Shown here: in pieces, positions 12,679 to 23,887 of the stretch | Position numbering within the stretch: position 1 is the stretch's first letter | Layout: each line of letters opens with the position of its first letter | Notes under the pieces: model-generated | Seen by the model: the letters and a program-made list of their open reading frames with translations, nothing else | Told to the model about the DNA's origin: nothing | The model's database searches: none | Assembly (NCBI GenBank): GCA_028554755.1 | Contig: JAPTOF010000002.1 | Location: 31,922,501-31,986,500, forward strand | Direction: 5' to 3' | Origin: Cordia subcordata | Lineage: Eukaryota; Streptophyta; Magnoliopsida; Boraginales; Cordiaceae | Length of the DNA: 64,000 nucleotides | Made by a program: the position numbers and the translations under genes

Positions 12679-13137
12679 TTAGTTATCTTCACAGCTCTCA
12701 GGACTAGGGTATTCATTCAAGTCAGGCTTCTCAGAAAGACGATTTGAAGTAGATGCTTTATCTGCATGGTGGTTTTGCACAGCAGCTTGGAGTGCATCAA
12801 CCCTGGCTCCAACCTCAGTTGCTTTCTTCCTTATAGCAGCAGCAGACAAGTCATTCCTCAACTCATCATCTTCAACTATGCACTCATCGGGAAAGTTGAG
12901 CCTAGCAGAAGGGCCTCTGAGATAAAACACAGCTGTGTCATAAGCTTTTGCAGCAGCCACAGGTGAGGAGTATGAACCTAGCCAAATTCTTGACCTTTTG
13001 TTTGGCTCTCTTATCTCAGCCACCCACTTGCCCCACTTCCTCATCCTTATTCCTCTGTAGGGTTTGTCTTGTTGGTGTTGTGGTGCTGCTGGTCTTTGCT
13101 TTCTCTTCTCTGTGCTCGAGTAACACCCACCTTCCAT
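12679..13137 (-). CDS. DREB A-5 subgroup AP2/ERF factor with EAR repression motif (DEAR-like)
   Basis: A single-exon, 152-residue protein starting [10 protein letters not shown]. One AP2/ERF DNA-binding domain spans residues about 27-83 ([19 protein letters not shown] through ARLNFP). Domain positions 14 and 19 are Val39 and Glu44, the DREB signature that recognises DRE/CRT elements rather than the GCC box. After the domain comes a short helix-prone acidic stretch. The C terminus carries DLNEYP at residues 139-144, a DLNxxP-type EAR motif that recruits TOPLESS/SAP18-type corepressors. This matches the small Arabidopsis DEAR proteins (DREB A-5), nuclear repressors of cold- and stress-responsive genes. 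Absence of introns and the length are normal for the group. The exact orthologue within the DEAR subfamily is not resolved. Confidence 0.94.
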   Translation of the reverse strand: MEGGCYSSTEKRKQRPAAPQHQQDKPYRGIRMRKWGKWVAEIREPNKRSRIWLGSYSSPVAAAKAYDTAVFYLRGPSARLNFPDECIVEDDELRNDLSAAAIRKKATEVGARVDALQAAVQNHHADKASTSNRLSEKPDLNEYPSPESCEDN

Positions 13138-13320
13138 GTTGAAATCAAGAATATTTGTTGCTCTTGTCTTTGCTTGCTCTTTTTCTTTAAATTTTTTTTT
13201 TATTTAGTGTTGTGCAAGAAAGAAGGAAAAGATGCAAAGAGCCCTAATACTAACCATGGAGAAATTCTCCCTCACCATAAGCTGTACCAGAAAAATACTT
13301 GCTTTGAGGGTCATCGGTTG

Positions 13321-13329
13321 TATTTATAT
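13321..13329 (-). promoter_or_regulatory. TATA box of the DREB gene
   Basis: On the minus strand this reads TATAAATA within CCATATAAATACAA, about 185 bases upstream of the ATG at 13137. It would give a leader of roughly 150 bases, normal for this gene class. A (GA)n tract at about 13390-13405, upstream of it, may be a GAGA-type promoter element. Confidence 0.6.
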
Positions 13330-13409
13330 GGAGGTGGAGTGGAGGATGTGTAAATACAACATAATTTGTTTTTTTTTTTTTTTAATATACAGAGAGAGAG
13401 AGAGAAAGA

Positions 13410-16052
13410 AGGGGGGTCAGGTGGTGGGGTGGGGGTCATCGCTTGTATAATTTTGGTACGAAAAAAATTTAATCGACGGAGTCAAACAATTAGATATTTA
13501 TCGTTCAATACCTAATTTGTAAATTTTTTTAATTGAAAAGACCGACCTCGCAATTATTCAGTTATCAACTAAGATGGTGTTATTTATTTGGTGCTAATAA
13601 GTAGCAAATAATAAAAAATATATAAAAATTTATTTTTTTAAAATAATTATAAATAACTTTTAAGTCAAAACACCTAAGCTCATAATAAGAGTTAAGGATC
13701 GAACCCAATTCGCGGCCAGTGGTGTGTTTTTGTGCGTAGATGAGTGAGGCTAGGAGTGCATAGGCAGCAGGCATTGGATGTCCTCATTTGGCAGCTAGTC
13801 TGTCGTCTGGGCACGGCCGCCACGTTTAATTCATCCATCAAGATAAGTACAAACTTGGCCGACAAAGTCCATCGCTTCTTTTTCGTACAAACCTTTATTC
13901 TATCTTTTATCTTTTCTAATTTTCTTTTTCATTTTTATGTGCAGGATGCAATGCAATATAGTCAAATTTCTTAAAACACTCGATTGATCATAAGTATTGG
14001 ATCATTTTAAGAAATTCATGCATAAGTTTAATAACCAAATATCGTTTGACTAGGTTGTTTCTACAGGATGCAAAAATAAAAATATGTAACCAAATATCGG
14101 TTGACTAGGTTGCTTCTACAGGATGCAAAAATAAAAATATGTAAGATAAATTCTAAAATTAGTTTAATATTCTTTTCCTGAACTCCCCCATAAGAAAAGT
14201 TTTATGTATCTCTCTCTTTTTCTCTCTTTTTCTTTTTCTTTTTTCTGTTAAAAACAATATTTTATTATGCACTACGTGTCGAATCATTAGGTGGACTATC
14301 AACCTGATAACTAATTGTACGATCCAGTAGAAGGATTAGCAGTCTAATCTAAGGGTCAATTATATATCCTAGTGAAGCTCTATAAGGGCTGGTGGTCTTC
14401 TCTAGTAAACGGTGGAGCCTATGGGGACATGGAAAGAGGGGCAGTTTGTGTGCCAACGTGAATGTGGATGATTAGGCTCCCAAATCCCATACGCAAACAA
14501 CAATCATGCATCAAGCCCGCTTTTAACTTCTCGTCTTAAGGTTTTGACGGTGGACAATAAGCAAATTCTAATAAGGTTTTGACAGAAAAACCAACTGTGA
14601 CAACGGGGATGCATGCAGATTTGTTCAGAACCAGCCATACATGGATGAATATAGAAGGATATTCGAGACAATACCCAAATTCAAAGTTCGTCATATATTT
14701 ATAAAGAAGTTAATAAATGTATAGATTGATTAGCCAATCATGAGCCATGTGTTAAAAAAGCATATCATCAAAGAACTCTCGACCCTCTCAAGAAGTTGTT
14801 TGATGAAGATATGAAGGTATTAGTATTAAGTAAATATATTTTAACAGTTTTTTTTTTTAAAAAAAAGGGGTTAGTAGTGGTGGTTAATTACCATTTAACG
14901 AGTAGTTCATTTCAAGTAAAATTATAAATTTTATAATAAAGTAATACACTTTAATGTAATAATTCAGTCAAAAATTAAAGTGTTAAAAATAAAAAAAAAT
15001 TAAGATATAAAATTAAATTCAGATCTAAAATTTATTAACAGCAGTGAGCGACTACTTAAAAGTATATTCCACCTGACCCTTGGGACGGAATAGTGGCGGA
15101 GGCATTAAATAATTCAAGAAAATTGTAGAAATTTCAGTAATTAGTGATGGTGAGATTTGTCTAAGATGATGGTGATGACATGTTTGTAATTTGTTGACAA
15201 GTGGGTTGAATCCTACGAAGAAAATTAGGAGAGTTGAAAATGAAAACTTCTGATATAAATTTTTTGTGAGGTACATCGGAAGAGAAAAGCTCCAAAGAGA
15301 AATTAAAATAGGTCGGTGGAATAGAATTTTGGGTATTGAAATTTACCGTCCACGCAATGCCCAAACAAGGAACAGGAGGGCCCCACTTCCTTGTTTTTCC
15401 TTTATCCTTCGTTAGCGCACCAACGATTCTGTCATTCCATGGATGGAATGGTATGGTCGAATGTTAATCTGAAAAAGTTAAAAAAAATAAAAAAAAATAA
15501 AAGATTGGAGGAGATATATATATATATATATATATATATTTATCAACAGTTGGTGGCTCTAGAAATGGCACAACGGGAAAAATATTCTAAGACTAGGGAT
15601 AGCAATTTTTATCCTATTTAGTTCAACTTATGAAGGTTGGGGCAATATTTTTAACAAAAACACTTGGTCCAGAAAAGGGCGAGGTCGGGGTTTACCCACC
15701 CCACCTTGCACCGTCTTTTAATATTTTATTTACTTTTGTTTGCTTTAATGATCACTGTAAGAGCCTGAGGTTTGATGTTGCAAAATTAAGCATGTTTTTC
15801 AAGGGCCAAATAAGTGTGTCAACTAGCTAGCCAATTTTGGCTTTAGCTATTCTAGTCGGTTGCCATGTTATCAAGATAATATTCGCTTGTTTCTCCTACT
15901 TTTGGAAAAAAGATAAGTTGTTTTTGTTGTTATTGTTGAGGTTCTTGTTTGGCAATTTTGCCTTTACCAAAAAGAAAGGGAAAAGAATTATAAGTCAATT
16001 GAGTTCAATTAGTCAATGATAAAAATAGGTAATTGTATCTTCCCCACTACAC
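13410..16052. other. Intergenic spacer, no gene recognised
   Basis: AT-rich DNA with a tandem pair of 55-bp units at 14032-14142, an (AT)13 run at about 15514-15539 and several poly-A/T runs. A 'gggttcgatccttaac' word on the minus strand near 13690 looks like a B-box of a decayed SINE, but no matching A-box was found. Confidence 0.5.
14032..14142 (+). repeat. Tandem duplication, 2 x 55 bp
   Basis: The unit beginning 'taaccaaatatcg' and ending 'aaaaataaaaatatg' occurs at 14032 and again at 14087 with only a couple of substitutions, so the event is recent. Confidence 0.85.
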
Positions 16053-16055
16053 TAA

Positions 16056-16223
16056 CAACGCGTTTGGATTGGTTTTTTTCCTCAAGAAAAAATAATTTTT
16101 TTGTAAAAAGTTACTCAAATACAATTTTTTTTAAAAATTCAAATATTTAGTTTATTAAAAAAAACTATTTTATAAAAATTATTTTAAAAAATATTTTTAC
16201 AAAAAACTAATCCAAACAGGTCT
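16056..16223. mobile_element. Tourist-like MITE, family copy A
   Basis: Ends pair as 'cgcgtttggattgg' and 'ctaatccaaacagg'. A TAA duplication flanks it at 16053-16055 and 16224-16226. At 168 bp it is shorter than the other copies (225-240 bp), so it has an internal deletion. It is non-coding. Confidence 0.75.
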
Positions 16224-16226
16224 TAA

Positions 16227-18366
16227 AAAGAAGTTATACTTCTCTTATAAATGGGGTAAAGGAAAGAGGTAAAGAATTTTCAATTTTATGTCCAGAAAAT
16301 CATTAAGAATTTTCTTTTTCTGACGGCATCAAATACTTTCTTTGTCGCCGCCCTACGTATTTGTTGCCATAGGCTATCGTATTGACTGCATCAAAAAGTT
16401 TTACTTAGAATTATGTTCAATTTTTTTTTCTTTTTATTGGATGTGAATAATTAATGTTTACTCAAATGGGAAAATTCGCCAACCAAGTGCATGCAGCAAA
16501 CGCGCACGCGGCCAGCAATCACCATTCAACTTGATTCTCCCTATGATGCCTTTTCCCTTTTTCTCCATATGAAATTTATACCAATCCAAATACGAGAACA
16601 ACCTCTTTTGACCTTCAGGATTATTAGTCTAGAGGTGAAACGTTTGAGAGATGAAAAAGGACAAATTATCCAATGTAATTTGAGAATATCTTAATCCAAA
16701 ACAAAATAAAAAGAGAACTTTTCAACCTTTTGAATTCTAATCAACCGAGAAACTTTGTAAGAGTGTTCGCCAAGAAAAAAGGAAAAAAGCATTCGAAGGA
16801 ATTTGAATAGCTGGGACCTTTTTCCATCTCAAGAAGACTATATCGACCCATTTTATCCAAAGAGAGTACTCACTTGGAAAGTGGGCCACAAGGCCTCCTT
16901 CAATGAATGGTTGGCCCACATTTCTCCAAACAAACCTTAGCTTTCTTATATCTACGAGTTGGGCCCTGCTGAAAGGAAAATTTTGTCAAAAGTGGTTCAA
17001 CTTCTTTAATCATTTCTCTCGACGAACAAAAATATCCTTTTTTTTTTTTCTCAATTTTTTGTCAAGAGAGAACAAAAAAGGGAACTTTTCTTTTTTCCAT
17101 ATTTAATGGGGGTAATGGATCGGTCAGCTGGATCTTAAGTAATGATCCATTGGCCCGAAAAGAAGAAATTGGGCCTGGGTCAGAGTTTGTTTATTCGTTA
17201 GGAAGCCCACATTGAGGAAAACGTAAAAGAACAAAAGAGAAAAGCCCACTTTGTAGAGCCCATCTCCAAATGCTGACAAATAATTGACGTTGGGTAACAT
17301 ACCATGTTTTCTGTTTCTTCCCGAAGTCCAACATCGTTCTTGCTTGATTGTACTCACAATACATCCATTCCAATCATTCCAAGGTGGTGTTTATGTCCGG
17401 AAAAAGGAGACAAAATGGATTGGATAAAACTCGCTCTTTCACGTTTTTTGTCATACGTTTTCTCAACCCCCCACAAAGGTTTTAAGTCCCCAAGTCTTTA
17501 ACATCAATTCCGTTGTCTCCTCCCTCTTGATTTTAGCCTACTTCCTCTTTTTTCCTCGGCTAATGCCTTCTTTCAATACCTAGTGAAGCGGTGACGCTAC
17601 TATGTTTTACATTGATTTTGTGAAAAATTTAGATTTTATTTATAATATTTTGAATATATTTTTATTGCTAATATATATTTTTTGGTCAAAATACGTTTTC
17701 ATTTTAATAAAAAGTATAGATACAGATCAATCAATCTTTTTCGGGTGTTGGTTTTTCGATAACAAGAACTACCGGTATTCGGGGATGATGGACATTGATT
17801 TACATGCCCAGGATCCCGTGCACCAATTTTTTGTGATCTAGTTCGCTACACAATTTGTTAATCTTCAAATATACTGAAATTGTAGAGATTGAATTTCAGT
17901 AACAACTATATGAATTTATTCTACAATCAAGTCTAATTTTCAAAGAGTGGAAAGCCTTATCGAGGTGATTGTTTTGAAGACGGCTTGTGCATCATTGTTA
18001 ATATGGATTTGAGTATTTTTAGTTAATTGGTTAAACACAATATTTGACATGCCGATTGATTGAGTTCGAGTCACTATCTTTTCATTTTTCCACCATTCGA
18101 TTTTTTTCCCAGAAACCATCCTGAAAAAAAAAAAAAAACTCTAATTTACAGTTGTAGCTTGGAATTATAAGAAAGCATTCCATCACATTCGGCTTGTGAA
18201 TTGTGATCGAGTGAATATGCTTCATTCTTTCTTTATGAAATTCCTTTATTAATTTTTTTGTTCTTTCTTTACAGTTGTGGACTTCGTCACTTTTTGTCGT
18301 GAACATATCTTCTGCGACCTATATTTAACCACTTTAAAATTACCACTTTTTATTTTTATTTATTTC

Positions 18367-18411
<45 letters not shown>

Positions 18412-20490
18412 TTGGTTATTTGGTGAATGGAAGACCTAATTTCTCGTGAAGCTATCAGTGGAATTTATGCTTATTGCTTGATGGCACTATCTTCGTGCTA
18501 GCTAGTGCTTTTTAATTGCAATTAATATAATCAATTGGATGTGGACATGAGTCCTGTTAGTTTTGTTGCTTGTGAACAACATGTATACGGGTGGATATGC
18601 TACTTAATTAGCATAGACTGTAGCCTGCCTTACTTTATAAATTTCCTTCAAATATTTACATATTAAAAACTCAAACATCTCATTGAAAAAAAATACATAT
18701 ATATTTTTAAAATTATAAAATTATATATTGTAACCTTACCGATCATGTACATTACAAAGAACTCCAAACTCATCCTCAAACATAGATGTATTGTATAAAA
18801 CTTCGATGAGAATTAAAAAATAAGATGGCGATTTGACGAGTAGCTGGAGGATTAGATTAGTTAAGGCCACGCTCGACCTACTCGTATTAGTCGGATTAGG
18901 ATAGTTCTATCTATCAAAATTAAAAATATATAGAGGAAGTGAAAGCAAATTTATTAAGCATATCATTGCATCTTCAGGACTGCAAAGGAAATTAAAAAAT
19001 ATGACGTAAGAGGAACTTAATTTAAAAAAAAAGGAAAAAAGTTGACTTGAATCATTCCCATTTAGAGCCTGATACCATTAGGCACCTTGGCATGATACAT
19101 TCTAGGCTTTTTTTTTTTTTTGGTTGGTTGGCTGGACTCATGACACATCATTGTTGACAAGGGGGGAGGAGGTAAAAGAAGGAAAAAAAAAAGGGGGAAA
19201 AGGAGAAGAAGAAGTTAGCACCCACGTCTGATGTGACAAAAAAAAAAATGCTTTGGAAAACTCAAATACAATGTAACTCTAGCCATGGGAAAAACTATTG
19301 GAATTTCAGAGTTGTCGTTTGTCTTAAATCTCTTATAAACTTTCAACATACTTTCGTATTTCCATTTTTTATACGTTTTTATTTCATTAAACTAAATTTC
19401 TACATATATCTCCACTAATTTTTGTTTCCAAAACTATTTAGTCATCAAATAATAAAATATTATCGATGCACCAAATATCTGGAATAGGATTTTACTGCTT
19501 CGATTTTGTTCATCTTTTTCTTTTTTTTTTTTCTTCTTTTTGTTTCTTGATAGTTGGGAAAGGAAGCATAATAATTTGTTCTTTTCTTATAAGGATCAAG
19601 CAAAATCATTACCTAACAACTGCCACTGGACAAAAAACTACCATCTTTTGTGAGGATGAAAGTTTTGCTCTAATTTCGTGAGTATTTTATCTTTTGTATT
19701 TTGTTAAAGTCAGAAATATATATATTTTTTTTCAAAACTTTCCAATACTTTTTTATATTATATAAAATTTGAAAGTTTTGTGCAACATTCTTTAAAAGTG
19801 CATAAGGGGTATTCGCCTGTCTTAAAAACAAAAAATTTTATGCGATTTTAAAAAAAGAGGGGGGAATAAAATGTATTTTATCCTTCCTTTTTTCATCTTT
19901 TCTAACCATGTGGCTATTCTAGTTCTAGTAATATTCTCAATCTGACTTTGTGTGGCTCCTGTATTTATCTCCTAAACCTAAATGCACCTTTAAGTCTTAG
20001 GAATAAAATGTCAAAAGTCTGTAAGTAAGTTTGGCTTCTCTAGAAGGCTTTTACTAAGCCAACATAAATTGTTCTCTCTCCTTTAAAAGCAAAATCAGCT
20101 CAAACAATGCGACTACTAATGCATTATGCAAAGACTAGGTGGCAATTTCAATTTTATTTATTTACCAGAGAGAGGTCAAATAAAGGAAGGTGTCACTGTT
20201 ATCTTTCAACAATAACAATACGCCACCTTTCCATTTAGTAAAGTATTATATTTATTTGTCTTTTCTCATACGAATTCACTCTCTTCTTTCCGGTCTTTGC
20301 CGATGCTGCCTTTTTTTGAACCAGTCTTAAGAGTCTTAAACCTTGGCCCCTCCAAAGAAACTTCATCCTCTTCTTTTCTTCCTTCACATATTTGTCTTTT
20401 ACCAAAATTTTTTGCAAAAGCTACATAGAATTCTGCAAGAAATAAAGGGGGGAGAAAACAGATAATTAATCAACCACAAGAAATTATTTT
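16227..20490. other. Intergenic spacer and SPRY gene upstream region
   Basis: Contains a (TTA)n microsatellite at 18368-18410 and a possible SINE relic at about 18010-18130 (A-box-like 'tagttaattggttaa', B-box-like 'gagttcgagtc'). No protein-coding gene was recognised. The last 200-250 bases before 20500 are probably promoter and 5' UTR of the SPRY gene. Confidence 0.5.
18368..18410. repeat. (TTA)n microsatellite
   Basis: An uninterrupted TTA/ATT trinucleotide run of about 14 units. Confidence 0.95.
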
Positions 20491-20499
20491 GTGGTAGAA

Positions 20500-22338
20500 A
20501 TGCTAGGATGGTTGCAAGTGACACTGGTTGCTGCATCAATAGGAATTCTTATTGTTTTCTTGTGCGTTATAATCCAGAGAAGTTGTTGCCAGAAAAAACG
20601 TAAAGATTTGCCAACTGCAAATCAAGAAAGAGCTCAGAATTTGCAGAATGGGATAGCAAAGGTTCACCATGTGAGTGTCCAGAGCCTTGATCAAGATCAT
20701 AGCAGCAGCAACAACAGAAACAATTACTACGTTTTCCGACGCGGGTTGTCAACAAAACCTTTCTTCAGTTGGGCTGATCATCCCTCTCTCGTCACCGACG
20801 CCGTCGAGAATGGATGGTCAAGATTTGCTTTCTCTCCTTACATGTCATCGTCTCTGTCCGTTCGAGCTGCTAGGTCTCTGTTAAGTGCCTGTGCAGCTGG
20901 TGATCAGGCAAGAGAGTTGGAGGTTGTGACAAGTTGGGAGGTTTGTCAAGGATCAGCAGATTTTATGCAGAAGATTAGATTTAATCCGGGATTAAAGAAG
21001 ATTATCTCAAGTAATAATTCCATGGGAGCTGTTTCTGTCATCAAAACGGCTTTGCCTTTGCCAGGTCCGCCTTTAGGGAATTCGTCTTTCCCACAGGAAG
21101 CGTATTTCGAGATTACGATATTATCACCCCATGATGTTGATCAAGAATTGATCAGCAAGGCTAATGAAGATAGAGTTGATGGGGATAGAATTAAGCTCAT
21201 CAAGGAAGATTTTAATGCAAAATCTATGTCTGAGAACTTAATTCATGTTACAAGCACTTATGGCTATGGCAACAGCAGACTTGATGAAGTCAAGCATGCT
21301 GGAAAAGAGAAGGGCAAAATTGGCGAAATCATCTTCTCCGTGGGGCTAACAGGAGGTGGCACTCTTCCATTGAAGCTTCCGGGAAGCTTTCCGGCGTCCA
21401 TTGGTTTCAATTCAAATGGTTCCGTCTTTCTTGATGGTATGCTTCTTACTGTTCAATCTACAGTTATAAGCATGTTAAGGGGTTCTTAAAAGTCAATATA
21501 ATGCCGTAAAGGTTAATAAAAATTAAGCACTTTTGTGTACAAGATTCAATTAGCACCCTTCCTTTTGTTAGTGTCACAAGCAATGAGCACTTACTATGCC
21601 TACAAGAACAGTAAAATCAGCATCTTATCTTTATGATGAAAGAGGAAGCTTTAAAGTAGATTATGTCTTCCATCAAAAGACTACTGTCCACTTCCACCAG
21701 TCAATGTGACAAGTAAACAATGGACAGCATGAAAACTCGTGATCAATTTGTGACTTGCAATTATCTTAATCCTTGTGATTTGTGTTTGAGAGTGAGTTTT
21801 GAGCCAGGAAAGATGCTGATAGTAAATTACTTCGTGCACTTCAGGAACTAAACTTGTTTTTGAATCGGAGAAGGAATCGTGGGGAAGACCGGAGCATGTG
21901 ATAGGCTGTGGATACAATCCCAGCCTGAAAAAGGTCTTTTTTACTGTGAATTCACAACTCGTACATGAGATTCATTGCAAGTCTGAGGCATTTGGGACTC
22001 CACTCTATCCAACTCTGGCAGCAAATGCTGGTGTTTTGGTTCTTGTGAATCTTGGACAATGTATTTTCAAGTACCCTCCAGCTAACTTGCAGAGGACTCC
22101 GAATCCTTGCTTCATTGGCCCGCTTGCAAACTCTCCAGCCCTGGGCTACGAAGACAGCAAAGAGCTTTTCTCAATGGGAAGAATTGATGCTCAATGGCTC
22201 CACAGAAGTACGACTAGGAGCACGAATGCTAGCAATGGCAATACGATCAAAGGATTGGATTATGACGAGGAATCTGAAGGTGATTTGTTTGAAATTGTTC
22301 TGGACAGCTCTGGAAGATCGCCATATACACAACAATGA
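20500..22338 (+). CDS. Membrane-anchored SPRY-domain protein
   Basis: Two exons, 20500-21436 and 21845-22338, joined at a GT-AG intron inside a Gly codon (GATG|GA), give 476 residues. The frame is open upstream to a GTG at 20491, but the first ATG is at 20500 (MLGWLQ). Residues about 5-25 form one hydrophobic segment, followed by a basic CCQKKRK patch, so a single-pass or signal-anchor membrane protein with the bulk in the cytosol is likely. The SPRY domain spans roughly residues 185-395. It includes AYFEITIL, IIFSVGLTGGG, IGFNSNGSVFLDG across the junction, and WGRPEHVIGCGYNP, VFFTV and GTPLYPTLAAN in exon 2. SPRY domains are protein-interaction modules; the partner is unknown. This resembles an uncharacterised SPRY family conserved in plants. 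It is tail-to-tail with SCE1. Confidence 0.92.
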
Positions 22339-22579
22339 TTAGGTGCTGAACAGCTCAACATGACATCTCAGTGATATTGGCTCTTTTTTCAGGCTTGTTT
22401 TACCTGGGATTCTACTACAGTTTTGGCCTGCACTGTAAATTGACTTATTTAAGTTATTGTGATCTCAGATAAAAGGCAAATAGATAGAAGCTGGGCATTT
22501 TATGTATAACTACCGTTTTGGCAGTTGTAGTTCTGATACTTGTTTTATTTTTTGTTTAAAGGAAATCTGACCGATGTAC

Positions 22580-22585
22580 AATAAA
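22580..22585 (+). terminator. Poly(A) signal of the SPRY gene
   Basis: AATAAA lies 242 bases after the stop codon, a normal plant 3' UTR length. Confidence 0.5.
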
Positions 22586-22599
22586 CTCATCAACAATCA

Positions 22600-23587
22600 C
22601 ATAGTTCTTATGCTTCCTTTACAGAGAATGAAGATGAAATTTTACGCATTGATTCTTAAATTAGCTTCAATTCTTTCTACTTTTCCAAGAACACAATATC
22701 ATGTCACATTGATTCGATTGACAAGTAGAAAAGCCGAATGAACCAACTTAAAAGGATGTTCTGATTTTAGGTATGTATTGTTTAATCTAAGATGCATGAA
22801 CATGATGATCATCAAATATCGTATGATGAATATCCATTCAATCATGTAGTAACGCATATGGAGAATCATAAACTGTTGGACCTAAAAGATCCAGAACCCA
22901 CCCGCCCCGCCCCGGCCCAGCCCCAACCCCGCTAGCGAAAAGCAACACTGTTTGGATATTTTGATAGTCAAGACTCAGTTATAAGCGACTTCTTAGAGTA
23001 TGAATTCCTAAACTATGTCGTAAGGATTTTGATCATCTTGTGTTGCTATAAGGTTATATTAAGATGCAAGAACAATATAATATGTTTAACCTCGCACCGG
23101 CTTGAAACTAATAATCAGTCTTTCTTTCTGCTCGAGGAGTGAAGCTTGCTCTGCTTTGGCGGAGGGCCAATATCGAAAAAGTAAAGTTAGGTTCTGTGGG
23201 AGATCATTTTCACATCTGAATCTGAAAAGCAACAGAAGAATATTTCACAACTCATTCTTCCAAATATTATATTTTATTTTACTGAAATAGATGCAAGCAT
23301 TCTATAAGGTCAACAGATTTGGATTTGACACTTGTTCGAATCAAATATAAGACATTAACAACTACAACGTGGGTCGAATAGAGAAAAATCTACAAAAGAT
23401 CTTTTTTTTTTTTTTGTGGGATTTTGTTAGCTGAGTTGCAGCTAAATGCCATCATTCGACTTGCTTTACACCAAGACATTCCCAGAGAGTATCTGAATGG
23501 CAGATTTTCAATCAGCATAAAATCATAGGATAACCAGGACTAAACGTGTTGGCTTAAAGTGTCCTATGCTTATCATCATAAACACGT
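22600..23587. other. Spacer between convergent SPRY and SCE1 genes
   Basis: No gene recognised. The notable item is a very C-rich block at 22896-22931 in otherwise AT-rich DNA, whose minus strand has six or seven closely spaced G-runs. Confidence 0.5.
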
Positions 23588-23593
23588 TTTATT
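23588..23593 (-). terminator. Poly(A) signal of SCE1
   Basis: AATAAA on the minus strand, about 295 bases beyond the SCE1 stop codon. Confidence 0.45.
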
Positions 23594-23887
23594 ATAATTT
23601 GAGGACAGGTCCAATCATCATAACCAGCCACATGTGTGCAAGACAGATTCCGAAAAGACCAAATCCAGACATGAAATGAAATGTTGATTAATTCCACAAA
23701 GACTTAAGGATAATAGTTCCAAATCAATCACAAATTGACATCAACGTTGAGATAAGCACCACGGCTTAGTGGTGAATCGTTGTATTCCAATATAAACTGA
23801 GAGGAGACTTGGCAAAGTTTGCTCGAAAGAAAGGACGAAACATGTACTGTCAGTCTAATATAATTACAAGAAACTGCAGCACAGCCA

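Noticed and set aside
20491..20499. Three extra N-terminal codons (GTG GTA GAA) for the SPRY protein
   Set aside because: The frame is open but starts with GTG; plant nuclear genes start at ATG, so 20500 was chosen.
21437..21489. Read-through of SPRY exon 1 to a stop at 21487
   Set aside because: It runs through a clear donor (GATG|GTATGC), and the SPRY domain continues in frame at 21845.
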